Assembly (NCBI RefSeq): GCF_001665575.1 | Contig: NZ_LZSU01000051.1 | Coordinates: forward strand, 310,001 to 374,000 | Length of the DNA stretch: 64,000 nt | Source of the DNA: Mycobacterium sp. 852013-51886_SCH5428379 | GTDB taxonomy: Bacteria; Actinomycetota; Actinomycetes; Mycobacteriales; Mycobacteriaceae | Direction of reading: 5' to 3' | Part shown: in pieces, positions 44,042 through 52,495 of the stretch | How the letters are laid out: each line of letters opens with the position of its first letter | Numbering within the stretch: position 1 is the stretch's first letter | Notes under the pieces: generated by a model | What the model was told of the DNA's origin: nothing | Databases searched by the model: none | The model's input: the letters and a program-made list of their open reading frames with translations, nothing else | Position numbers and translations under genes: made by a program

Positions 44042-45147
44042 GAAGCACCGTCGGTGCGCTGCTACTGACGTGTGCGCTGGGTGTCGCCGGATGCGCGCCG
44101 GTGCAGGCGGCCCCGGCGGGACTGCAGTTCCTGGGGCAGTGGCAGGTGCCGCCGGACGCAACGTTCGACGGCACGGTCGTCGGCGGTCTGTCCGGCATCA
44201 GTTACGACCCCGGCCGCGATCTGTACTACATCGTCAGCGACGACCGCTCGGCGAAGAATCCGGCGAGGTTCTACACCGCGCGTATCCAGCTGTCCGGCAA
44301 CGGCATCGACAACGTCGAGATCGTGTCGACCCGGCCGTGGCTCGATCCGGCCGGCGTCCCGTTCCGGCCGCTGGACGCCGCTTCGAACCCGCCGGTGGTG
44401 CCGCCGGATCCCGAGGGCATCGCCTTCGACGCCGCCCGGCAGCGGCTGTACTGGTCCAGCGAGGGGGAGCGACGCACCGAGGAGGGGGCGCCGCTGCTGT
44501 CCGACCCGTGGGTGCGCATCGCCGACCTCGACGGCCGCTACCTCGGCGAGTTCGCGCTGCCCGCCGGCCTGCGGATGTCCGCCGACGAGCACGGGCCCCG
44601 GCAGAACTTCGCCCTGGAGGGACTCACGTTGACGCCCGAGGGACGCTGGCTGTGGGCGGCGATGGAGGCTCCTCGCTTCGAGGACGGTCCGGCGCCGACG
44701 GAGTCCGACGGGGCGCTCACCCGGATCACCCGCTTCGACCCCGAGACCCGTACTGCGACAGCGCAGTACCTCTACCCGTTGGATCCGGTGGTGGCCGGGC
44801 CCGGTGGCGACAACGGGCTGTCGGATCTGGTGGCGCTCGACGACTCGTCGTTCCTGGCGATCGAACGCGGCTACGGCACCCGCGTGGCCGTGCGGATCTA
44901 CCGCGTCGAGGTGACCGGCGCCGACGACGTGCTGGCGCGTCCGGCGGTGGCCGGGCAGGCCGTGCGGCCCATGACCAAGACGCTGCTGGCCGATCTGACG
45001 ACCACGCCGGGGTTGACCGCGCTGGACAACATCGAAGGCATCACGCTCGGTCCGACGCTGCCCGACGGCCGCCGGACGGTGCTCCTGGTCAGCGATGACA
45101 ACTTCTCGCCGAAACAGACCACGCAGGTGCTGGCGTTCGCGATGTGA
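44038..45147 (+). CDS. Esterase-like phytase-domain lipoprotein
   Basis: 369-residue exported protein: signal peptide with lipobox LGVAGC (Cys19), then a phytase-like beta-propeller domain. Evidence for the propeller is GLSGISYDPGRDLYYIVSDD, the repeated DPEGIAFD and FALEGLTLTPEG blades and, near the end, DNIEGITLG. The family name is esterase-like activity of phytase; the substrate is unknown. The ATGA overlap with the VIT transporter suggests joint expression, perhaps linking phosphate-bound metal with transport (speculative). Confidence 0.85.
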   Translation: MRSTVGALLLTCALGVAGCAPVQAAPAGLQFLGQWQVPPDATFDGTVVGGLSGISYDPGRDLYYIVSDDRSAKNPARFYTARIQLSGNGIDNVEIVSTRPWLDPAGVPFRPLDAASNPPVVPPDPEGIAFDAARQRLYWSSEGERRTEEGAPLLSDPWVRIADLDGRYLGEFALPAGLRMSADEHGPRQNFALEGLTLTPEGRWLWAAMEAPRFEDGPAPTESDGALTRITRFDPETRTATAQYLYPLDPVVAGPGGDNGLSDLVALDDSSFLAIERGYGTRVAVRIYRVEVTGADDVLARPAVAGQAVRPMTKTLLADLTTTPGLTALDNIEGITLGPTLPDGRRTVLLVSDDNFSPKQTTQVLAFAM

Positions 45148-45570
45148 TCAGTCGGTCTGGGTGAGCACTCGCTCGATGACCTCCACCGCGCGGGCGAGCG
45201 TCTCGCGGTCCTCGGCCGTCAGCTTCTCGAGGCGGGGATCGATCACCGCGGCGCGGTCGATGCGGGCCTCGGTGAGCACCTGTCTGCCCTTCTTGGTGAT
45301 CCGGATCAGCACGGCCCGACCGTCGAGGGGGTCCTCGGTGCGGGACACCAGACCGGCGTCCTCGAGTCGGCGGACCTGGGTGGTCATCGTGGGTTGGGAG
45401 CAGTGATCCAGACAGGCCAGATCCGAGATCCGCGCCGCGCCGCGGTCCTCGATCGTGGATAGCAGCCGGGCCTGCGCCCAGGGCAGGGGGAGCTTGGTGC
45501 GCTGTGTGGCGAACCGATTCAACCGGGCCACGACCGACAGCAGTTCGGCGCCCAGATGCTCACCTGACAT
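45148..45570 (-). CDS. MarR-family transcriptional regulator (Rv2327-like)
   Basis: 140-residue winged-helix regulator from ATG 45570. It has WAQARLLSTIEDRG, then the recognition helix CSQPTMTTQVRRLEDAGLVSR and the wing DPLDGRAVLIRIT. The ligand is unknown. It is divergent from the ECF transporter gene, as Rv2327 is from Rv2326c, and is the likely local regulator. ATG 45585 is possible, but that codon lies inside an inverted repeat that looks like the operator, so 45570 is preferred. Confidence 0.85.
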   Translation of the reverse strand: MSGEHLGAELLSVVARLNRFATQRTKLPLPWAQARLLSTIEDRGAARISDLACLDHCSQPTMTTQVRRLEDAGLVSRTEDPLDGRAVLIRITKKGRQVLTEARIDRAAVIDPRLEKLTAEDRETLARAVEVIERVLTQTD

Positions 45571-45582
45571 GGCGTCATAATA

Positions 45583-45597
45583 CATAGGCACACTATG
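45583..45597. promoter_or_regulatory. Candidate MarR operator
   Basis: CATAG at 45583-45587 and CTATG at 45593-45597 are exact inverted repeats with a five-base gap, between the divergent marR and ECF transporter genes. Length and place suit autoregulation by the MarR protein. Confidence 0.45.
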
Positions 45598-45659
45598 CAG
45601 TGGTGGATTCTGCGCGACGGGAGCGCGGTGCCACCCCATCAGGCTGGCAGAATCAGGTG

Positions 45660-47708
45660 ATGACCGCTACCGGAACGCCGACCCCCAGTCGACGTGCCGG
45701 ATCGTTGCACCCGGGCGAGCTGGCCCAGGCCTCGGTGATGGCAGCGCTGTGCGCGGCGACGGCGATCATCGCCGTCGTCGTCCCGTTCGCGGCGGCGTTG
45801 TCCCTGCTGGGCACCGTTCCGATGGGCGTACTGGCCTACCGATACCGGCTGCGGGTCCTGCTCGCCGCCACCGTCGCCGGAGCCACCATCGCGTTCCTCA
45901 TCGCCGGGATGGGCGGGATGATGACGGTGATCAACTGCGCCTACATCGGCGGCCTGACCGGTGTCGTCAAACGACGCGGTCGCGGCACCCCGACCGTCCT
46001 GGTCACCGCCCTCATCGCGGGTACGGCGTTCGGCGCGGCGTCGGTGGCGGCCCTGGCCGTCCTGTCGCGATTGCGCAACCTGATCTTCGATTCGATCACC
46101 GCCAACGTCAACGGCGTCGCCGCGATCATCGCCCGCATCCCGGACATGGAGGGCACCGCCGAACGGCTCAAACGCGACTTCGCGACCGCCCTGGACTACT
46201 GGCCGCTGCTCATCGGCGGCTCGGGCGTGCTGAGCATCGTGTTCGTCACCCTCGTCGGCTGGTGGGCGCTGTCCCGGGTGCTCAGCCGGCTGCTCGGCGT
46301 CCCCGACGTGCACAAACTCGAACCGGTGCCCGAACAGGGCGCCGTCGGCCCGGTGCCGACCCGGATGACCGACGTGCGCTTCCGCTATCCCGGCGCCGAC
46401 CACGACGCGCTGGGCCCGGTGTCGCTGACCATCGAAAGCGGCGAACACGTCGCCGTGACAGGGGCCAACGGGTCTGGGAAGACCACCCTGATGTTGATCC
46501 TCGCCGGCCGCGAGCCGACCGCCGGGATCGTCGAACGCCCCGGCACCGTCGGTCTGGGCCGGCTGGGCGGAACCGCCGTAGTGATGCAGCACCCCGAGAG
46601 TCAGGTGCTCGGCACCCGCGTCGCCGACGATGTCGTCTGGGGGCTGCCGCCCGGCACCACCACCGATGTGCCCAGGTTGCTGGCCGAGGTCGGCCTCGAC
46701 GGGATGGACGAACGTGACACCGGCGGGTTGTCCGGCGGTGAGCTGCAGCGTCTGGCCGTCGCCGCCGCGTTGGCGCGCGAACCGTCCCTGCTGATCGCGG
46801 ACGAGGTGACCAGCATGGTCGATCAGGAGGGCCGCGAGGGATTGATGACGGTGCTCTCCGGCCTCACCAACCATCATCAGATGGCGCTGGTACACATCAC
46901 CCATTACAACGACGAGGCGCGTAGCGCCGACCGCGCCATCAACCTCACCGGCAACGGCGGCGCCTCCGACAACACCGACATGGTGGAGACGGCGCAGGCC
47001 CCGGCTGCGACGGCGCCCGTCGGCGACACCCAGGCCGCGCCGGTGCTCGAACTCATCGACGTCGGGCACGAATACGGCAGCGGGACGCCATGGGCGAAGC
47101 CGGCGCTGCGGGACCTGAACTTCGTGGTGCCCGAAGGTGACGGCGTGCTCATCCACGGCCTCAACGGCTCGGGCAAGTCGACGCTGGCCTGGATCATGGC
47201 CGGTCTGACGGTGCCGACGAGCGGCCAGTGCCTCCTCGACGGCAAGCCGGTCAGCGATCAGGTCGGGGCGGTGGCGATCTCGTTCCAGGCCGCGCGGCTG
47301 CAACTCATGCGCACCAACGTCGGCGAGGAGATCGCCTCGGCCGCGGGGTTCTCGCCCCGGGACGAGGCCCGGGTGGCCCGGGCGCTGGCCACGGTGGGTC
47401 TGGACGGGACGATGGCGGACCGGCGGATCGACCAGCTCAGCGGCGGCCAGATGCGCCGCGTGGTCCTCGCCGGCCTGATGGCTCGTTCCCCCCGGGCGCT
47501 CATCCTCGACGAACCGCTTGCCGGGCTGGACGCCGCCAGCGCCCGCGGCCTGCTGCGGCTGCTGGCCGATCTCCGCCGCACCGCCGGGCTGACCGTCGTC
47601 GTGATCTCCCACGACTTCTCCGGGATGGAGGAGCTGTGCTCGCGCACCCTGCATCTGCGTGACGGCGCACTGGTCACCCCCCAAACCGCCGCGGGAAGGG
47701 TGCAATGA
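45660..47708 (+). CDS. ECF-type ABC transporter: membrane domain fused to two ATPases
   Basis: 682 residues. About 1-215 form a hydrophobic domain with five to six helices (ASVMAALCAATAIIAVVV and following), resembling a substrate-capture or DUF2232-like part. ABC ATPase 1 (about 240-450) has GANGSGKTT and LSGGELQRL. ABC ATPase 2 (about 465-675) has GLNGSGKST and LSGGQMRRV with LDEPLAGLD. In ATPase 1 the Walker B reads LLIADEVTSM. With the next gene (EcfT) it forms a complete ECF importer; the substrate (vitamin or metal) is unknown. ATG 45660 or GTG 45657. Orthologue position Rv2326c. Confidence 0.88.
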   Translation: MTATGTPTPSRRAGSLHPGELAQASVMAALCAATAIIAVVVPFAAALSLLGTVPMGVLAYRYRLRVLLAATVAGATIAFLIAGMGGMMTVINCAYIGGLTGVVKRRGRGTPTVLVTALIAGTAFGAASVAALAVLSRLRNLIFDSITANVNGVAAIIARIPDMEGTAERLKRDFATALDYWPLLIGGSGVLSIVFVTLVGWWALSRVLSRLLGVPDVHKLEPVPEQGAVGPVPTRMTDVRFRYPGADHDALGPVSLTIESGEHVAVTGANGSGKTTLMLILAGREPTAGIVERPGTVGLGRLGGTAVVMQHPESQVLGTRVADDVVWGLPPGTTTDVPRLLAEVGLDGMDERDTGGLSGGELQRLAVAAALAREPSLLIADEVTSMVDQEGREGLMTVLSGLTNHHQMALVHITHYNDEARSADRAINLTGNGGASDNTDMVETAQAPAATAPVGDTQAAPVLELIDVGHEYGSGTPWAKPALRDLNFVVPEGDGVLIHGLNGSGKSTLAWIMAGLTVPTSGQCLLDGKPVSDQVGAVAISFQAARLQLMRTNVGEEIASAAGFSPRDEARVARALATVGLDGTMADRRIDQLSGGQMRRVVLAGLMARSPRALILDEPLAGLDAASARGLLRLLADLRRTAGLTVVVISHDFSGMEELCSRTLHLRDGALVTPQTAAGRVQ

Positions 47709-48547
47709 CCGCGCCTGCGCGCCGGCAACGCCGTCCGGTCGTCCTGCTGCGACCGGTGCCCGGCAGCTCGGTGATCCACGATCTGTGGGCCGGCACCAAG
47801 CTCATCATCGTCTTGGCCATCGGTGTCCTGCTGACCTTCTACCCCGGCTGGGTGCCGATCCTGACCGTCGGCGTCCTCATCGTGATCGCCGCGCGGCTGG
47901 CCCACATCCCCCGCGGCGCCCTGCCGTCGATCCCCGGGTGGCTGTGGTTCCTGTTGTTCCTCGGCGGACTGACCGCGACCTTCGCCGGTAAGGCGCCGAT
48001 CGTCGACTTCGGCTCGATCGAGATCGGATTCGGCGGGCTGCTGAACTTCCTGCGGATCACCACGCTGTCGATCGTGTTGCTCGGCCTCGGCGCCATGGTC
48101 TCGTTCACCACCAACGTCGCCGAGATCGCCCCCGCGATCGCGAAATTGGGCCGTCCGCTGCGGCCGCTACGCATCCCGGTCGATCACTGGTCGGTCGCGA
48201 TCGCGCTGGCGCTACGCGCGTTCCCGATGCTGATCGACGAGTTCACCACGCTGTACGCCGCCCGGCGACTGCGGCCCAAACAGCACCTGGCGAGCCGGCG
48301 GGCACGCCGCAGACGGTGGCTGATCGAGGTCGTCGACCTGCTGGCGGCCACGATGACCGTGGCGCTACGCCGCGCCGACGAGATGGGCGACGCCATCACC
48401 GCCCGCGGTGGCGCCGGCCAGATCGCGGCCGCGCCCGCCGGTCCGAAGGCCAGGGACTGGATCACGCTCGCGATCGTCGCGGTGGTGTGCGGGGCGGCAC
48501 TGGCGGTGGAGCTGACCGTGCTGCCGACGAGCGCCGCACCGACCTGA
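47705..48547 (+). CDS. ECF transporter T component (CbiQ family)
   Basis: 280-residue membrane coupling protein with about five helices. Near the C-terminus are the basic motifs of EcfT, which contact the ATPases: ALALRAFPMLIDEFTTLYAARRLR, then ALRRADEMGDAITARGG (the family's A-R-G type motif). It overlaps the ATPase gene by ATGA and corresponds to Rv2325c. The complex is in the cytoplasmic membrane. Confidence 0.88.
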   Translation: MTAPARRQRRPVVLLRPVPGSSVIHDLWAGTKLIIVLAIGVLLTFYPGWVPILTVGVLIVIAARLAHIPRGALPSIPGWLWFLLFLGGLTATFAGKAPIVDFGSIEIGFGGLLNFLRITTLSIVLLGLGAMVSFTTNVAEIAPAIAKLGRPLRPLRIPVDHWSVAIALALRAFPMLIDEFTTLYAARRLRPKQHLASRRARRRRWLIEVVDLLAATMTVALRRADEMGDAITARGGAGQIAAAPAGPKARDWITLAIVAVVCGAALAVELTVLPTSAAPT

Positions 48548-48562
48548 TCGGGACGCAGCTAC

Positions 48563-48568
48563 TACGGT
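48563..48568 (+). promoter_or_regulatory. Possible -10 of a leaderless tldD transcript
   Basis: TACGGT at 48563-48568 ends six bases before the tldD GTG and no ribosome site intervenes. The pattern matches those before dnaG and glyS. Confidence 0.35.
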
Positions 48569-48574
48569 GGTGGC

Positions 48575-50092
48575 GTGACAGCGCCGCGACGTATCGACGC
48601 CGATTTCCTTGCGCTACCGCGACACCAGCTGGCCGACGCCGCCCTGTCGGCAGCGCTGTCCGCCGGTGCGAGCTACGCCGACCTGCGGATCCATTCCATC
48701 ACCAACGAATGGGTTCAGCTGCGCGACGGTGACCTCGAGACCGCGGTGCTCGACCGGGAGATCGGCCTGGCGGTGCGGGTGATCGTCGACGGCACCTGGG
48801 GGTTCGCCTCGCACGCCGAACTCGACCCCGCGGTGGCCGCGGCGACCGCGCAGCGTGCGGTCCAGGTCGCCCAGGCACTGGCCCCCCTCAACGCCGAACG
48901 CGTCGAGCTCGCGCCCGAACCGGTGTACCGCGACGTGAGCTGGGTGTCGGACTACATCGTGGATCCGTTCACCGTGCCGTCGGCCGAGAAGATCGCAGTG
49001 CTGGGCGAGTATTCGGGCCGACTGCTGGCAGCCGACGGCGTCGACCACGTGTCGGCGGGTCTGCACACCGCCAAGGAGCAGACGTTCTACGCGGACACGT
49101 TCGGCTCCTCGATCACCCAGCAGCGGGTGCGTGTGTTGCCCAGCCTCGAGGCCGTCACCGTCGACAGCGCGGCGGGCACCTTCGAGAGCATGCGGACCCT
49201 GGCGCCGCCGACTGCGCGGGGCTGGGAGGTTCTTGCCGGTGACGGGATCTGGAACTGGACCGAGGAACTCGCGCAGCTGCCGGGGCTGCTCGCCGAGAAG
49301 GCGAAGGCGCCCAGCGTCACCGCCGGGCCGACGGATCTGGTGATCGACCCGACGAACCTGTGGCTGACGATTCACGAATCCATCGGTCACGCCACCGAAT
49401 ACGACCGGGCAATCGGCTACGAAGCCGCCTATGCGGGCACGTCGTTCGCGACGCCGGACAAGCTGGGCTCGATGCGCTACGGATCGCCGGTGATGAACGT
49501 GACCGCCGACCGCACCGTCCAATACGGCCTGGCATCAACCGGTTTCGACGACGACGGGGTGCGGGCGCAGAGCTGGGACCTGGTGCGGGACGGCATCTTC
49601 GTCGGCTATCAGCTCGACCGGGTGTTCGCGCCGCGGCTGGGCGTCGCCCGCTCCAACGGCTGCTCGTATGCCGACTCACCGCACCACGTACCGATCCAGC
49701 GGATGGCCAACGTGTCGCTGCAGCCCGCGGCCGAGGACATCAGCACCGAGGACCTCATCGCGCGCGTCGACGACGGTCTGTACATCGTCGGCGACAAGTC
49801 GTGGTCGATCGACATGCAGCGCTACAACTTCCAGTTCACCGGGCAGCGGTTCTTCCGTATCCGCGACGGCAAACTCGAGGGCCAGGTTCGCGACGTGGCG
49901 TATCAGGCCACGACGACGGATTTCTGGGGGGCGTTGGAGGCGGTCGGAGGTCCGGCGACGTGGCGGCTCGGCGGCGCGTTCAACTGCGGCAAGGCGCAAC
50001 CCGGTCAGGTGGCGGCGGTCAGCCATGGCTGTCCGTCGGCGCTGTTCCGGGGGATCAATGTGCTGAACACCCGGAGTGAGGGCGCCCGATGA
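48575..50092 (+). CDS. tldD: Metalloprotease TldD
   Basis: 505 residues, the same length as Rv2315c. TldD carries the catalytic zinc motif: HESIGH, with His267, Glu268 and His271. Family role: with TldE/PmbA it forms a dimer that trims unfolded peptides and, in E. coli, leader peptides of microcin B17 and CcdA. C-terminal Gly-rich beta structure follows (GGAFNCGKAQPGQVA). GTG 48575. Linked to tldE by a 40-nt repeat element that carries the stop codon of tldD. Confidence 0.94.
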   Translation: MTAPRRIDADFLALPRHQLADAALSAALSAGASYADLRIHSITNEWVQLRDGDLETAVLDREIGLAVRVIVDGTWGFASHAELDPAVAAATAQRAVQVAQALAPLNAERVELAPEPVYRDVSWVSDYIVDPFTVPSAEKIAVLGEYSGRLLAADGVDHVSAGLHTAKEQTFYADTFGSSITQQRVRVLPSLEAVTVDSAAGTFESMRTLAPPTARGWEVLAGDGIWNWTEELAQLPGLLAEKAKAPSVTAGPTDLVIDPTNLWLTIHESIGHATEYDRAIGYEAAYAGTSFATPDKLGSMRYGSPVMNVTADRTVQYGLASTGFDDDGVRAQSWDLVRDGIFVGYQLDRVFAPRLGVARSNGCSYADSPHHVPIQRMANVSLQPAAEDISTEDLIARVDDGLYIVGDKSWSIDMQRYNFQFTGQRFFRIRDGKLEGQVRDVAYQATTTDFWGALEAVGGPATWRLGGAFNCGKAQPGQVAAVSHGCPSALFRGINVLNTRSEGAR

Positions 50093-50127
50093 GCGCAGCG
50101 AAGAGGGCAATCGGGGCGAGCCGATGA
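50088..50127 (+). repeat. 40-nt intergenic linker repeat, copy B
   Basis: Starts GATGAGCG on the tldD stop and ends GCCGATGA on the tldE start codon. It is about 80 percent identical, with a one-base slide in the middle, to 16751-16790 after hrcA, and has the same total length of 40 bases. AGCGAAGAGG is shared exactly. Confidence 0.65.
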
Positions 50128-51494
50128 TCGAGCCGCAGGAGGTCGTGGACGCGGTCCTGGCCGAGGCGCAGCGCCGCGGCCGCGCCGACGAGACCATCGT
50201 TCTGGTCACTGACCGGGCCGACGCGTCGCTGCGGTGGGCGGGCAACTCCATGACCACCAACGGGGAGTCGGTGACCCGCACCACCACGGTGATTTCGATT
50301 GTGCGCAAGGGTGATCGGGCCCAGGTCGGGTCGGTGCGTTCCAGCGAGGTGGAACCGGCGGCGATCCCGGCGCTGGTGACGGCGTCGCAGGAGGCGGCGA
50401 TCGCGGCGCCCGAGGCCCGCGATGCCGCGCCCGCGCTGGCGGCCACCGAGACGCCGGGGGACTGGGGCACCCCGGTGCCGATGACCGGCGCCGAGGTGTT
50501 CGCGGGGGTGGCGGGCAGTCTTGCGCGCGGATTCCGTGGCGAGGACACGCTGTACGGTTTCGCCCGGCACGTGCTGGAGACGACGTTCGTGGCGACGTCG
50601 ACCGGTTTGCGCCGCCGCTACACGCTGCCGACGGGGTCGGTGGAGATCAACGCGAAACGCCACGGCGGCAGCGCGTGGGCGGGCATCAGTACCGCCGACT
50701 TCGTCAACGTGCCGACCGATGCGATGCTCGCGGATCTGGCACTGCGACTGGACTGGTCGCGCCGGACCGTCGAACTGCCCGCCGGCCGGTACGAGACGTT
50801 GATGCCGCCGTCCACCGTGGCGGACATGATGATCTACCTGACGTGGACGATGGACGGCCGGGGCGCCCAGGAGGGCCGCACGGCGCTGTCGGCCCCGGGC
50901 GGGACGCGGGTCGGTGAGAAACTGACGGATCTGCCGTTGACGCTGTTCTCCGATCCGGCGGTGCCGGGGCTGGCGTGTACGCCGTTCGTGGCGGCGTCGA
51001 CGTCGTCGGAGCGGGTCTCGGTGTTCGACAACGGGATGGACATCGGCCGGGTGGACTGGTTGCGCGACGGTGTGATCAATGCGCTGGCGTATCCGCGGGC
51101 GGCGGCAGCCGAATTCGACCAGCCGGTGGCGGTGCCGGCGGAGAACCTGGTGATGACGGGCGGCACCGCGAGCCTGGCGGACATGATCGCGAGCACGGAG
51201 CGGGGTCTGCTGTTGACGACGCTCTGGTACATCCGCGAGGTCGATCCGACGGTGCTGCTGCTGACGGGGCTGACCCGCGACGGGGTGTACCTGGTCGAGG
51301 ACGGCGAAGTGACGGCTGCGGTCAACAACTTCCGATTCAACGAGAGCCCGCTGGATCTGCTGCGGCGGGCCACCGAAGCCGGGAGCAGCGAGGTGACGCT
51401 GCCGCGCGAATGGGGCGATTGGGCGACGCGGGCAGCGATGCCGACGCTGCGGATTCCCGACTTTCACATGTCGTCGGTCAGTCAGGCGCAATAA
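50124..51494 (+). CDS. pmbA: TldE/PmbA metalloprotease subunit
   Basis: 456-residue non-catalytic partner of TldD (Rv2314c is 457). It has the same fold but no HExxxH motif, as usual for TldE. Recognisable segments are LRWAGNSMTTNGES near the N-terminus and LVEDGEVTAAVNNFRFNESPLDLL near the C-terminus. ATG 50124 is delivered by the 40-nt linker. It is co-transcribed with tldD (31 bases apart). Confidence 0.92.
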   Translation: MIEPQEVVDAVLAEAQRRGRADETIVLVTDRADASLRWAGNSMTTNGESVTRTTTVISIVRKGDRAQVGSVRSSEVEPAAIPALVTASQEAAIAAPEARDAAPALAATETPGDWGTPVPMTGAEVFAGVAGSLARGFRGEDTLYGFARHVLETTFVATSTGLRRRYTLPTGSVEINAKRHGGSAWAGISTADFVNVPTDAMLADLALRLDWSRRTVELPAGRYETLMPPSTVADMMIYLTWTMDGRGAQEGRTALSAPGGTRVGEKLTDLPLTLFSDPAVPGLACTPFVAASTSSERVSVFDNGMDIGRVDWLRDGVINALAYPRAAAAEFDQPVAVPAENLVMTGGTASLADMIASTERGLLLTTLWYIREVDPTVLLLTGLTRDGVYLVEDGEVTAAVNNFRFNESPLDLLRRATEAGSSEVTLPREWGDWATRAAMPTLRIPDFHMSSVSQAQ

Positions 51495-51501
51495 TTCGCT
51501 T

Positions 51502-52353
51502 GTGGCTGTCGACGCGGTGTTCGAACAACTGTCCCGTCTGGTCGCGATGTCGTCGGGAGATCCCCGCCTCGACAACGTGATCCGATTGACGAGTGGGCGC
51601 GCGCTGCGGCTACGGCCGCTTCCGGTCGAGGTCGATGTGCTCGACGAGAATTCCGAGGTCGAGTCGGTGGTCGCGGCGTTCGCCGAACAGTTCAGCACCG
51701 ATGTCACGGGGATCGGGGATCACCAGCGCGGGCGGTTCGCAGCGGTGGTGGGGGACAGAGCTTTCCGGGTGGTGTCGGCGATCTTCGTCGCCGACTTCGT
51801 GCCGCGGGTGTGGGCGGGATTGGCCGCGCTGGGGCTGGCGCGGCCGGACCACAGTGACGAGGTGGGCTGGGATCACGACACGGATCCTGCCGGTGTGCTG
51901 CTGGGGGAGTACGTGCCGTCGGTGGCGCGCCTGCGCGAGCTCGATGCGGTGACGACCGAGGTGGTGCGACTGCGCGGTGCGGCTGCGCATCACTGCCGGC
52001 TGTGCCGATCACTGCGGGAGGCCAAGGCATTGGATGCGGGCGGCTCGGAGGAGTTGTACGGCGACATCGAGGACTTCGAGGCCTCTGAGCGGTTGACCGA
52101 GCAGCACAAGGCCGCGCTGCGGTATGTCGATGCGCTGGTGTGGACGCCGTCCGCGATCCCGGAAGAGGTCGCTGCCGGGGTGCACGCGCACTTCTCGGAG
52201 GAGGAGTCTGTCGAGTTGACGCTGGATGTGATGCGCAACGCGACGAACAAGATCGCGGTGGCGCTGGCCGCGGACGCGCCGCGGGTCGAGTCCGGCACGG
52301 AGCGGTACCTGGTGGACGACGACGGGCAGACGGTCTTCGCCGACGCGGTGTGA
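51502..52353 (+). CDS. AhpD/carboxymuconolactone decarboxylase-like protein
   Basis: 283 residues, the same length as Rv2313c. An all-helical AhpD-like fold is suggested by HHCRLCRSLREAKA with Cys165-x-x-Cys168, the redox pair of AhpD-type peroxidase adaptors, although the usual His after the second Cys is not seen. A later repeat of the helix pattern (TEQHKAALRYVDALVW) supports it. Enzymatic role unproven. GTG 51502 has AATAAT six bases upstream, another likely leaderless start. The gene ends 25 bases before tRNA-Met. Confidence 0.78.
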   Translation: MAVDAVFEQLSRLVAMSSGDPRLDNVIRLTSGRALRLRPLPVEVDVLDENSEVESVVAAFAEQFSTDVTGIGDHQRGRFAAVVGDRAFRVVSAIFVADFVPRVWAGLAALGLARPDHSDEVGWDHDTDPAGVLLGEYVPSVARLRELDAVTTEVVRLRGAAAHHCRLCRSLREAKALDAGGSEELYGDIEDFEASERLTEQHKAALRYVDALVWTPSAIPEEVAAGVHAHFSEEESVELTLDVMRNATNKIAVALAADAPRVESGTERYLVDDDGQTVFADAV

Positions 52354-52378
52354 CACGATGGTCGGCGCGCTACGCGCC

Positions 52379-52452
52379 GGGGCGGTAGCTCAGTTGGTTA
52401 GAGCCGGGGACTCATAATCCCTTGGTCGCGGGTTCGAGCCCCGCCCGCCCCA
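52379..52452 (+). tRNA. tRNA-Met (CAT)
   Basis: Full cloverleaf: acceptor GGGGCGG with CCGCCCC, D arm GCTCAGTTGGTTAGAGC, anticodon loop CTCATAA (CAT), T arm GCGGG-TTCGAGC-CCCGC, discriminator A. The first pair is a normal G-C, which argues against an initiator tRNA. The same anticodon occurs in lysidine-modified tRNA-Ile, so elongator Met is likely but not certain. Confidence 0.9.
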
Positions 52453-52495
52453 CTGGTGAGGCTATTTTTCAAGATCAGTCTCGCCGAGTCACCGT

